Shown piece by piece: positions 4,502 to 10,238 of a DNA stretch of 10,238 bases. Made by a program: the position numbers and the translations under genes. Within the stretch, counting starts at the first letter, position 1, and each line of letters starts with the position of its first letter. The stretch covers positions 1-10,238 of the forward strand of contig JBGOUV010000258.1 of the NCBI GenBank assembly GCA_041477815.1. Reading direction: 5' to 3'. Under the pieces are notes generated by a model. It was not told the DNA's origin and ran no database searches. It was given only the letters and a program-made list of their open reading frames with translations. The DNA comes from JBGOUV01 sp041477815 (GTDB taxonomy: Bacteria; Acidobacteriota; Terriglobia; Bryobacterales; JACQDG01).

Positions 4502-7021
4502 TTACTCCCGCCGAGTCCCCTTCCGGGCCCTCTTGCGCAGCGCCGCCTCCACCTCCTCGCGTTGGCGAGGCATCCCCAAAGCCGTAAAAATCGCGAGCGC
4601 CGCCTCGAGCTTCTCCCGCCCCAGCTTCCCATCCCCCTGCTGCCGCGCGAGCAGACCCCAATTCCCGTAGCAGTATCCCAGATCTCTCTTAAGCCCCAGC
4701 TCGAGGCAAAGTTCTTCCTGTTTCTGGAGCAGCGCCATGGCCTCGTCCAGCCGCCGCCAGGCCAGCAGGATCGCCGCCTGGTTCCCGTAGCTGCCCTGCA
4801 AGCTGTCCTTGTTGCCCAGCTCGAGGCAGAGTGCTTCCTCTTTCTTATGCAGCGCCAAGGCCTCGTCCAGCCGCCCCCAGGTCTGCAGGATCAACGCCTG
4901 GTTCCCGTAGCTGCGCTGCAAGCTGTCCTTGTTGCCCAGCTCGAGGCAGAGTGCTTCCTTTTTCTTGAGCAGCGCCATGGCCTCGTCCAGCCGCCCCCAG
5001 GTCTGCAGGATCAACGCCTGGTTCCCGTGGCTGCGCTGCAAGCTGTCCTTGTTGCCCAACTCGAGGCAGAGGGCTTCCTCCCTCTTGTGCAGCGCTATGG
5101 CCTCGTCCAGCCGCCCCCAGTCCTTCAGGATCAACGCCTGGCCTCCGTAGCTGAGCTGCAAACTGTCCTTGTTGCCAAGCTCCAGGCAGAGGGCTTCCTG
5201 TTTCTTGTACAGCGCCATGGCCTCGTCCAGCCGCCCCCAGGCCGCCAGGATGCCCGCCAGGTTCCCGTAGCCGATCTGCAAGCTGTCCTGCTCGCCTAGC
5301 TCGAGGCAGAGGGCTTCCTGTTTCTTGTGTAGCGTCATGGCCTCGTCCAGCCGCCCCCAGGCCTTCAGGATCAACGCCTGGTTCCCGAAGCTGCGCTGCA
5401 AGCTGTGCTTGGCTCGGCGATCCTCTCGCCCGGCCCAAAAGCTCTCCTCTTGTTTCAGAATCCGGAGGGCGACCCCCAGCTCGCCGGTCCTCCACGCCAC
5501 AGAAAAACCCCAATGGGAGAGCTGACCCACCCTGTCCGCCGCGCCCCGCTCCCACAGGAACCTTAGCGCCGGATTCACCTCCTCCAGGCACTCCCGGCAC
5601 TCCCTCCACCGCCGCTCCCGGTCTCGGAACAGACCCTCCAGCGCCGCGGCGTGGCGCTCCTGCAGCTCTGCCAGCGACGCCGAGCGCCGCAACTGGTCTC
5701 TCAGCAAGGCGTGTAGTTGAAAGCGCTGCCGGTCCTGGTCGATTACCCGCGCGAGCGACGCATTGATGAGCCGGTCCCGCGCCTGGTCCCGTTCCGCCTC
5801 GCTCAGACCGGCGACCTCGCCCGCCAGCGGCAGCCAGAAACCTTCCGGGGCGCAGACCGCCATGGCCTCCAGCAGCTTGCGGTCCGGCTCCCGCTGCGCC
5901 CCGACCGCCTCGCCCAGCAGCCCCGGCACATCGTGGACCTCGGTGCGCAGCTTGTCGAGCTCCATCTCGCGCGCCGCCTGGTCCAGCGGGCCAAATTGGC
6001 CTCCCAGCAGGTCCGCCGCCGCTACCACAGCAATCGGCAGCCGCCCCACCCGCCCGGCCAGCTCCAGCAGGGCTTCGCGGTGCTGGTCCACCGTCTCCGC
6101 CTGGAGGTAGCCCCGGAAGACCGACTCGGCTTCCTCGGGCGAGAAGGACACCACCTCGAGCGCGTGCGCCGGCTGTATCCACCGCCACCGCCGCTGTCGC
6201 GAGGTGAACAGCACCGAGGCCGGCGCGCCCGGAATCAGCCCCTCCAGGTCCCCGTTCCAGACGTCATCCAGCACCAGCAGCGAGCGGCTCCCTTCCAGGC
6301 GGTCCCGGCACGCCGCCATCACCCGCTCCGGCGCCAGGCCCCTCCCGTCGACCTGCAGTTGACCCGCCAGCTCCGCCGCGATCGCGTCCACGCCCCGCTG
6401 GCCGCAGGTCTGGACGACGACGGCCTCAAACGCGCTTCGGAACTGCCAGGCGAACTGGAGCGCCAGCGTCGACTTACCGGAGCCCGGGCTGCCGTAAAGC
6501 AGCAACATCCCTGGCCGCTCTACCAGCTCCGCATGCAGGCGATCGAGGTACTGGGCGCGTCCGACAAAGCCCTCCGGCTCCCGCCCGCGCAGCCGGACCG
6601 TGGTCTCCGCCGCCGCCTGCCCACGCATCGCGCGCTGGCGCTTCGCCCACTCGACGATGTCCCGCAGGCCCTTCTCCGGGTCCGTCCGCGCGTCGGCGAA
6701 GATCTTGCTACGCAGGATCTCCGGCAGCGCGCAGTCCCGCAGCATCAGCACCGCGAGAACCGTTCGGGATTCGCTGACCTCCCGGTGCAGCGCCGCGCTC
6801 CACTCTATCTCGGTCCACGGCGATGCCGCCGCCTCGGGCGACCACACCAGCACCACCAGCTCGCACTCCTTCAGACCCTTGCTGATCTCCACCGGCAGGT
6901 CGTGACCGATGTCCAGATCGACCTCGCACAGCCACGGCTCGATCTCCTCGGCCCGGAGCAGCCCCGCCAGCTTCTCGACGAAAGCTTTGTCCTTCGTGCT
7001 GTGGGAAAGAAACACCCTCAT
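4502..7021 (-). CDS. TIR / NB-ARC / TPR-repeat STAND protein (bacterial TIR-NLR), putative immune receptor
   Basis: An 839-residue cytoplasmic three-part receptor. Residues 1-125 are a TIR domain opening MRVFLSHSTKDKAFVEKLAG. 'SPWTEIEW' places a Glu (E73) four residues after W69, the spacing of the catalytic Glu of NAD-cleaving TIRs. Residues 145-450 are NB-ARC: Walker A GSPGSGKST (177-185), kinase-2/Walker B LLVLDDVWN (248-256), sensor LFTSR (271-275), GRLPIA (326-331, GLPLA-like) and LHALLRD (436-442, MHD-like with H437). Residues 541-780 are six 40-residue TPR-like repeats, a decayed seventh follows, and the tail is Arg/Lys-rich. By analogy with characterised TIR-STAND systems, ligand binding by the repeats would trigger NB-ARC oligomerisation and TIR NADase or signalling activity leading to growth arrest; this is inference. 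The start at 7021 gives the canonical TIR opening; the upstream in-frame extension shadows the divergent gene. No other defence gene is adjacent. Confidence 0.93.
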   Translation of the reverse strand: MRVFLSHSTKDKAFVEKLAGLLRAEEIEPWLCEVDLDIGHDLPVEISKGLKECELVVLVWSPEAAASPWTEIEWSAALHREVSESRTVLAVLMLRDCALPEILRSKIFADARTDPEKGLRDIVEWAKRQRAMRGQAAAETTVRLRGREPEGFVGRAQYLDRLHAELVERPGMLLLYGSPGSGKSTLALQFAWQFRSAFEAVVVQTCGQRGVDAIAAELAGQLQVDGRGLAPERVMAACRDRLEGSRSLLVLDDVWNGDLEGLIPGAPASVLFTSRQRRWRWIQPAHALEVVSFSPEEAESVFRGYLQAETVDQHREALLELAGRVGRLPIAVVAAADLLGGQFGPLDQAAREMELDKLRTEVHDVPGLLGEAVGAQREPDRKLLEAMAVCAPEGFWLPLAGEVAGLSEAERDQARDRLINASLARVIDQDRQRFQLHALLRDQLRRSASLAELQERHAAALEGLFRDRERRWRECRECLEEVNPALRFLWERGAADRVGQLSHWGFSVAWRTGELGVALRILKQEESFWAGREDRRAKHSLQRSFGNQALILKAWGRLDEAMTLHKKQEALCLELGEQDSLQIGYGNLAGILAAWGRLDEAMALYKKQEALCLELGNKDSLQLSYGGQALILKDWGRLDEAIALHKREEALCLELGNKDSLQRSHGNQALILQTWGRLDEAMALLKKKEALCLELGNKDSLQRSYGNQALILQTWGRLDEALALHKKEEALCLELGNKDSLQGSYGNQAAILLAWRRLDEAMALLQKQEELCLELGLKRDLGYCYGNWGLLARQQGDGKLGREKLEAALAIFTALGMPRQREEVEAALRKRARKGTRRE
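4682..5401 (-). repeat. six tandem 120-bp coding repeats (TPR-like array of the NLR)
   Basis: Six units of exactly 120 bp (40 residues), read 5401-5282, 5281-5162, 5161-5042, 5041-4922, 4921-4802 and 4801-4682. Invariant or nearly invariant positions per unit include L1, Q2, G6, A9, I11-L12, W15, R17-A21 (RLDEA), L24, E29 and L31-G36 (LCLELG). Variable positions are 3, 5, 13, 14, 22, 25 and 28. Units 4 and 5 match at 115 of 120 bases by my count. The length is longer than the classic 34-residue TPR and closer to the TPR variants seen in NB-ARC proteins. The high identity indicates recent duplication or gene conversion and likely copy-number instability. Confidence 0.95.
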
Positions 7022-7033
7022 GGATACCCAGTG

Positions 7034-7062
7034 AGTATATGATAAGCCCATGCTCCTCGCAA
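7034..7062 (-). promoter_or_regulatory. promoter of the TIR-NLR gene
   Basis: On the minus strand, TTGCGA (7062-7057) and TATACT (7039-7034) are separated by exactly 17 nt, a good sigma-70-like match (4/6 and 5/6). Start would fall near 7027, giving a leader of only about 6 nt before the ATG at 7021. This agrees with the absence of a Shine-Dalgarno. The -35 lies inside the first codons of the divergent hydrolase gene. Confidence 0.5.
7038..7043 (+). promoter_or_regulatory. -10 element for leaderless transcript of the beta-lactamase-fold gene
   Basis: TATGAT (5/6 match to TATAAT) ends 6 nt before the ATG at 7050, so transcription would start at or very near the A of the start codon. No Shine-Dalgarno precedes this ATG and no convincing -35 is seen. 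The element shares two bases (7038-7039) with the opposing -10 of the NLR promoter. Confidence 0.45.
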
Positions 7063-7907
7063 TCCTGCTGCTGCAGATCGAGCGACTCCAGGCCTCCATT
7101 GAGCGGATCACCAGCAGCGTCAACGCCACCTGGGGCGTCTACGCGAAGTCCCTCGAAACCGGCGAAGAGGTCGCCCTCCACGCCGACCGCCCGATGGACA
7201 CCATGAGCGTCATCAAGATCCCGCTGATGGTCGAGGTGTTCGAGCAAATCAAGGCCGGTAAGTTCCGCTTGGCCGACAAGTACACCCTTACCAAGGAAGA
7301 CATGCGCCCCGGCACCGGCATCCTGCGCAGCCTCGACCCCGGCGCCGTGGTGACGGTGAAGGATCTGATCGTCCTGATGAACATCGTCTCCGACAACACC
7401 GCCACCGACGTCCTCTACCGCATGGTCGGCGGACCGGAGCCGGTCAACCGCCGCATGGAAGCCCTGGGCCTGAAGCAGACCAGCGCCCCGGCCACCGCCA
7501 AGGAGTGGTTCGAAGCGATCCGCGCCGCTAAATCTCCGGCCGAGTTCCACCGCGAGGCCAAGCACCCCTTCGGCCTTTCGACGCCCCGTGAAATCGGCCT
7601 CCTGCTCGAGCGCCTGGAGCGCGGGACGCTGGTCGACAAGCCCAGCTCCGACCAGATGCTCGAGATCCTGCGGGGCCAGATCTACCGCACCCGCATCCCG
7701 CGCTTCCTCACCGGCTACCGCATCCCGCACAAGACGGGCGACTTCCTCCCCTATATCGCCAATGACGTAGGCGTCCTGGAATCCCCCGGCCGGACCACCG
7801 TAGTCAGTATTTTCACCGCAAACCACTTCGGCTCCGGTGATACCCTGGAGGAAGCGATAGGCCGGGTAGCCGAGCAGATCGCCACGTATTTCGCGTACCG
7901 GCAGTAG
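7050..7907 (+). CDS. class A beta-lactamase-fold serine hydrolase
   Basis: A 285-residue protein of the PenP/beta-lactamase2 family (penicillin-recognising serine hydrolases). Three active-site boxes are visible: SVIK at 53-56 (SxxK nucleophile), SDN at 114-116, and KTG at 228-230 in 'IPHKTGDF'. 'LSTPREIGLLLERLERG' (176-192) matches the segment after the omega loop of class A enzymes. No ExxLN motif is present where the deacylating Glu166 should be; that region appears about 11 residues longer, with E152, E155, E165 and E169 as loose candidates. It may therefore be a weak lactamase, a peptidase/esterase or a penicillin-binding relative. The N-terminus (MLLAILLLQIERL) is too short for a clear signal peptide; an in-frame stop at 7032 rules out a longer one. 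It lies 28 bp from the divergent NLR and 14 nt before the oxidoreductase, probably in one transcript with the latter. Confidence 0.9.
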   Translation: MLLAILLLQIERLQASIERITSSVNATWGVYAKSLETGEEVALHADRPMDTMSVIKIPLMVEVFEQIKAGKFRLADKYTLTKEDMRPGTGILRSLDPGAVVTVKDLIVLMNIVSDNTATDVLYRMVGGPEPVNRRMEALGLKQTSAPATAKEWFEAIRAAKSPAEFHREAKHPFGLSTPREIGLLLERLERGTLVDKPSSDQMLEILRGQIYRTRIPRFLTGYRIPHKTGDFLPYIANDVGVLESPGRTTVVSIFTANHFGSGDTLEEAIGRVAEQIATYFAYRQ

Positions 7908-7910
7908 CCG

Positions 7911-7916
7911 AGGAGG
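7911..7916 (+). promoter_or_regulatory. Shine-Dalgarno of the Gfo/Idh/MocA gene
   Basis: AGGAGG lies 5 nt before the ATG at 7922, a near-perfect ribosome-binding site. It fixes this start and contrasts with the two SD-less genes just upstream. Confidence 0.75.
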
Positions 7917-7921
7917 CAAAA

Positions 7922-9172
7922 ATGGAACGCAGATCCTTCGTAAAGCAGGCCGCAGCCCTAGGTTTGGCCGGCCTGGCCCAGGCCCAAAGCCGCGAGCGCC
8001 TCAAGGCAGGACTGGTAGGCTGCGGCGGCCGCGGCACCCAAGCCGTGGTGGACATACTCACCGGCTCCGACCAGGTCGAGCTGGTAGCCATGGCCGACGT
8101 GTTCGAGGACCATCTGGAGGGGTCGCTCGACCGCCTCCGCAACCCCAAGTTCCTCTCCCAGCGCGGAGGCGACCCCGCCTCCCTGGCCAAGCGCGTCCGG
8201 GTGGAGCCCGACCGCCACTTTGTCGGCTTCGAATCTTTCCAGAAGCTGATTGCCTCAGACGTCGACATTGTCATGCTCTGCACGCCGCCCGGCTACCGGC
8301 CGATCCATTTCGAGGCCGCCGTCAACGCCGGCAAGCACGTCTTCGCCGAGAAGCCCATCGCCACCGACCCGGTCGGCACGCGCCGCTTCATGGCCGCCGC
8401 CCGCAAAGCGGAGCAGAAGAAGCTGACCGTCGTCGCCGGGGCCCAGCGCCACGCCAGCCAGGACTATGTAGAGACAGTTGATAAAATCCACAACGGCGCC
8501 ATCGGGGACTTGCAGACCGCCTTCGCCTGGTACCTGAGCGGACCGGTGTTCCACGCCAAGGCCCGCGACGCCAAGTGGGCGGACATGGAGTGGCAGCACC
8601 GCAACTGGTATTCGTTTCTATGGCTGTGCGGCGACCAGATCGTGGAGCAGCACTACCATAACATCGACTTCATGAATTGGGCCTTCGACGCGCACCCGGT
8701 GAAGGTGGTGGCCTCCGGCGGCATCTCCTGGCGGCCCCGCGAGGAGCTCTTCGGCAACATCTACGACCACATGGCCTCCGACTTCGTCTACCCCAAGGGC
8801 GTACATCTCACCAGTCACTGCCGACAGTACCCGCAGGGAACCTACCGCAACGTCAGCGATCTGCTGGTGGGAACCAAGGGCAAGAGCGACGGCCACGATA
8901 TGGGCAAGCCCGGCGTCAACGGCCAGGTCCAGGAGCACACCAAGCTGATCCGGAGCATTCGGGGCGAGGGGCCGTACCTCAACGAAGGCATGCGCGTCGC
9001 CGAGGCCACCATGACCTGCATCATGGCGCGGGAGTCGGCCTATGCCGGCATCGAGGTCACCTGGGACCAGATCATGGCCTCTCAGCAGGACCTGATGCCC
9101 AAGGCCTTCGACTACAAACTGCAAATGGCCCCGCCGGAGCTCCCGGTGCCCGGCAAATACAAGTTCGTGTAA
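7922..9172 (+). CDS. Tat-exported Gfo/Idh/MocA family oxidoreductase
   Basis: A 416-residue NAD(P)-dependent sugar/inositol-type oxidoreductase. The N-terminus MERRSFVKQAAALGLAGLAQA is a twin-arginine signal (RR at 3-4, RRSFVK box, hydrophobic run, AQA-Q cleavage near residue 22), so the folded enzyme is exported with its cofactor. A Rossmann glycine motif GLVGCGGRG lies at 30-38, and the family EKP signature (HVFAEKP, E143-K144-P145) supplies the conserved Lys. The C-terminal alpha/beta domain includes 'GDQIVEQHYHNIDFMNWAF', where the catalytic His region of the family is found. Tat-borne members are expanded in Acidobacteriota, Planctomycetes and related groups, where they are linked to carbohydrate breakdown, some by redox-assisted glycoside cleavage. 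The substrate here is unknown. The gene follows the serine hydrolase by 14 nt, probably as one operon, though no shared pathway is evident. Confidence 0.95.
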   Translation: MERRSFVKQAAALGLAGLAQAQSRERLKAGLVGCGGRGTQAVVDILTGSDQVELVAMADVFEDHLEGSLDRLRNPKFLSQRGGDPASLAKRVRVEPDRHFVGFESFQKLIASDVDIVMLCTPPGYRPIHFEAAVNAGKHVFAEKPIATDPVGTRRFMAAARKAEQKKLTVVAGAQRHASQDYVETVDKIHNGAIGDLQTAFAWYLSGPVFHAKARDAKWADMEWQHRNWYSFLWLCGDQIVEQHYHNIDFMNWAFDAHPVKVVASGGISWRPREELFGNIYDHMASDFVYPKGVHLTSHCRQYPQGTYRNVSDLLVGTKGKSDGHDMGKPGVNGQVQEHTKLIRSIRGEGPYLNEGMRVAEATMTCIMARESAYAGIEVTWDQIMASQQDLMPKAFDYKLQMAPPELPVPGKYKFV

Positions 9173-9182
9173 GAAACGGGCC

Positions 9183-9196
9183 CCCGCCGGCGCGGG
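9183..9196 (+). terminator. GC-rich hairpin after the oxidoreductase gene
   Basis: Arms cccgc (9183-9187) and gcggg (9192-9196) form a 5-bp stem with a 4-nt loop starting 11 nt after the stop. There is no T-tract (followed by ccactttcc), so this is a weak candidate for intrinsic termination. Confidence 0.3.
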
Positions 9197-9310
9197 CCAC
9201 TTTCCGACCCCAACGACGAGGTCCGGTGTGTCCCACTTTTGGAGGACTCCCAATGCCTCTTCTCAAGGTCTCATCGCCCTGCTTGCGTCATTGTCGAAGC
9301 GAACGAATAG

Positions 9311-9331
9311 CCCCGGCTGGATCTCCCGGGG
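9311..9331. terminator. hairpin in convergent intergenic region
   Basis: ccccgg (9311-9316) pairs with ccgggg (9326-9331) around a 9-nt loop between the convergent oxidoreductase and TPR genes. It could serve either strand. No T-tract is seen, so function is uncertain. Confidence 0.3.
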
Positions 9332-9335
9332 AACG

Positions 9336-9378
9336 GGCCGGCTGCGAAGCCATCTCCCAGGATCAACGGCAGCCGGCC
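9336..9378 (-). terminator. 10-bp inverted repeat spanning the stop codon of the TPR gene
   Basis: ggccggctgc (9336-9345) and gcagccggcc (9369-9378) are perfectly complementary, with a 23-nt loop that contains the stop codon of the minus-strand TPR gene (9365-9363). The stem is strong but the loop is large and there is no T-run. Termination or 3'-end protection are possible roles. The rest of the 9173-9362 gap shows no gene I can support. Confidence 0.35.
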
Positions 9379-10238
9379 AGCATCTCGACCGACTTCTGCA
9401 TGTCCGGCCCCGCCCGCGCCGAGGTCTGCAGCGCGAGGTAGCGATCCAGGTACTCCCGGGCACGCTCGCAATCCTTCCGTTCCCAGGCGATCCGGGCCAG
9501 CAGCAGGTGCGGCCCCGGGGCTTTCCCCCGCACCAGGCTGGAAGCAGTCTCCACCGCCCGCGCCGCCGCGTCCAGATCCCCCAGGCCGGCGTGGGCCTGG
9601 CCCAGGTAGACGTGTCCGGTGAGCCACTTGGGGTCCATCTGCAACGCCTGCGTAGCCACCGCCAGCAGCTCCTTGTACCGGCGGTCCTCCAGGTACACCG
9701 CGGCCAGATGTGTGTAGGGGAATAGGTACTTGGGATCGTGGGCGATGGCCTTCTCGAACGTCCCGAAAGCTTCGTCCGTACGGCCGAGTTGCAGGTAGAG
9801 CAGGGCCAGGGTGTCGAACGCCTCCGCCGAGGGGTACTTGCTGAGCGTCTCTTCGTAGAGGCCGGCCGCGGCGGCGAAGTCGCGGGACTTGGCCAGCCGG
9901 CCGGCCTCGCGGAGCTTCTTCTGGTGGTCGCGGTCGTTGCGGGCGGCGAGTTGGGCGACCGACACGGTTCCGAACGGCGGACCCGTCCCCGCCCGCCGCT
10001 TAGGGGTCATGAGCGCCGCGAAGTTGCGGCCCGCCGCCGACACCAGGACCACGTCCTCCAGGACTACGAAGTCGTTATACCGTCCCCGAATCGTGTAACG
10101 GCCCTCGCGAACCTTGGAGAATTCGAAGGTCCCGTTGGGCTGCGTGGTTTCCCGGTACACCGAGCGGCCCTCCCGCAGCAGCTCCACCGTCATCGGACGG
10201 CGGGGCGCGCCCCCGTCGGTCTCTCGAAACACGTACCC
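9363..10238 (-). CDS. carboxypeptidase-regulatory-like / TPR protein, 5' truncated by window edge
   Basis: 291 residues are visible; the frame is open to the right edge (reads GYVFRETDGGAP...), so the true start and any signal peptide lie outside. The first ~70 residues form a carboxypeptidase-regulatory-like (CarboxypepD_reg) beta-sandwich: 'GGAPRRPMTVELLREGRS', 'NGTFEFSKVREGRYTIRGRYNDF'. After a basic linker (TPKRRAG) come about five TPR units between roughly residues 108 and 275, e.g. 'AFDTLALLYLQLGRTDEAFGTFEKAIAHDPKY' split as helix A/helix B, then 'YTHLAAVYLEDRRYKELLAVATQALQMDPKW'. It ends in Cys-Arg. This domain pair is common in exported acidobacterial proteins of unknown function, presumably scaffolds in the periplasm. 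A GTG at 10232 is not the likely start because it falls inside the first beta strand. Confidence 0.9.
   Translation of the reverse strand, partial: GYVFRETDGGAPRRPMTVELLREGRSVYRETTQPNGTFEFSKVREGRYTIRGRYNDFVVLEDVVLVSAAGRNFAALMTPKRRAGTGPPFGTVSVAQLAARNDRDHQKKLREAGRLAKSRDFAAAAGLYEETLSKYPSAEAFDTLALLYLQLGRTDEAFGTFEKAIAHDPKYLFPYTHLAAVYLEDRRYKELLAVATQALQMDPKWLTGHVYLGQAHAGLGDLDAAARAVETASSLVRGKAPGPHLLLARIAWERKDCERAREYLDRYLALQTSARAGPDMQKSVEMLAGCR

Noticed and set aside
4562..5299. Plus-strand 245-aa reading frame over the repeat array
   Set aside because: Its regularity (repeated VQPPPG and QDQRLVPVA) is an antisense shadow of the 120-bp repeats; there is no ribosome site and no plausible fold.
4682..5401. 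CRISPR-like or intergenic satellite repeat
   Set aside because: Units are contiguous with no spacers, keep a reading frame, and encode TPR-like helices; the array is coding.
5717..7042. 441-aa plus-strand reading frame opposite the NLR
   Set aside because: A high-GC antisense shadow rich in Arg, Pro and Leu; the minus strand has clear NB-ARC and TIR motifs.
7022..7049. Two-gene toxin-antitoxin arrangement across the 28-bp gap
   Set aside because: Both neighbours are large, recognisable enzymes or receptors, and neither resembles an antitoxin.
7022..7129. 36-residue N-terminal extension of the TIR-NLR
   Set aside because: It is antisense to the hydrolase gene, and the TIR fold normally begins right at RVFLSHS.
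8618..9253. 211-aa minus-strand reading frame opposite the oxidoreductase
   Set aside because: An antisense shadow with His/Val/Gly/Leu bias; the plus strand shows Tat signal, Rossmann and EKP motifs.
9253..9441. Small plus-strand gene with GGAGG 7 nt before ATG 9253 (about 62 residues)
   Set aside because: The ribosome site is good, but more than half of it is antisense to the TPR gene and the protein is Arg/Ser/Pro/Cys-rich without structure; chance is more likely.

Overview
The window is GC-rich, densely packed bacterial chromosome with few short gaps. Gene content and style suggest a soil Acidobacteriota genome of the Solibacter/Bryobacter type: a Tat-exported Gfo/Idh/MocA oxidoreductase, a carboxypeptidase-regulatory-domain/TPR protein, a STAND receptor and small palindromic intergenic repeats. 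This placement is inferred from style and is not proven by any marker gene.

Left block (1-3342, minus strand): an operon read right to left. It encodes an OsmC-family peroxidase-like protein, a TolC-type outer-membrane protein, a periplasmic adaptor lipoprotein (membrane fusion protein) and the N-terminus of an RND-family inner-membrane pump that runs off the left edge. Spacings are 5 nt, 1 nt and a 4-nt ATGA overlap, so the genes are almost certainly co-transcribed and partly translationally coupled. Together the last three make a complete tripartite efflux system. A small palindromic element (about 1411-1530) sits inside the adaptor's signal peptide coding region. Removing it together with one copy of a flanking CCC duplication restores a normal lipoprotein signal peptide.

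Middle (3343-4501): a 270-bp divergent gap with two 13-bp palindromes, an unrecognised 134-aa protein on the plus strand, and a tail-to-tail overlapping 88-aa helical hypothetical on the minus strand. A gap with an imperfect inverted repeat of the CGCCAAG type follows.

Centre (4502-7021, minus strand): the most notable gene, an 839-aa TIR / NB-ARC / TPR-like-repeat protein with the layout of plant TIR-NLR immune receptors. It has an intact putative catalytic Glu, Walker A, LLVLDDVW Walker B and an MHD-like His. Its C-terminal sensor is six exact-length 120-bp (40-residue) tandem repeats. The two closest copies differ at five nucleotides, all of them amino-acid changing. This looks like a bacterial NLR with a rapidly diversifying recognition surface, probably acting in phage defence.

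Right block (7022-10238): only 28 bp separate the NLR from a divergent class A beta-lactamase-fold serine hydrolase. Overlapping -10 elements in that gap imply leaderless or near-leaderless mRNAs on both sides. The hydrolase is followed 14 nt later, behind a strong Shine-Dalgarno, by the Tat-exported Gfo/Idh/MocA oxidoreductase. A short convergent gap with hairpins separates these from a minus-strand TPR protein cut by the right edge.
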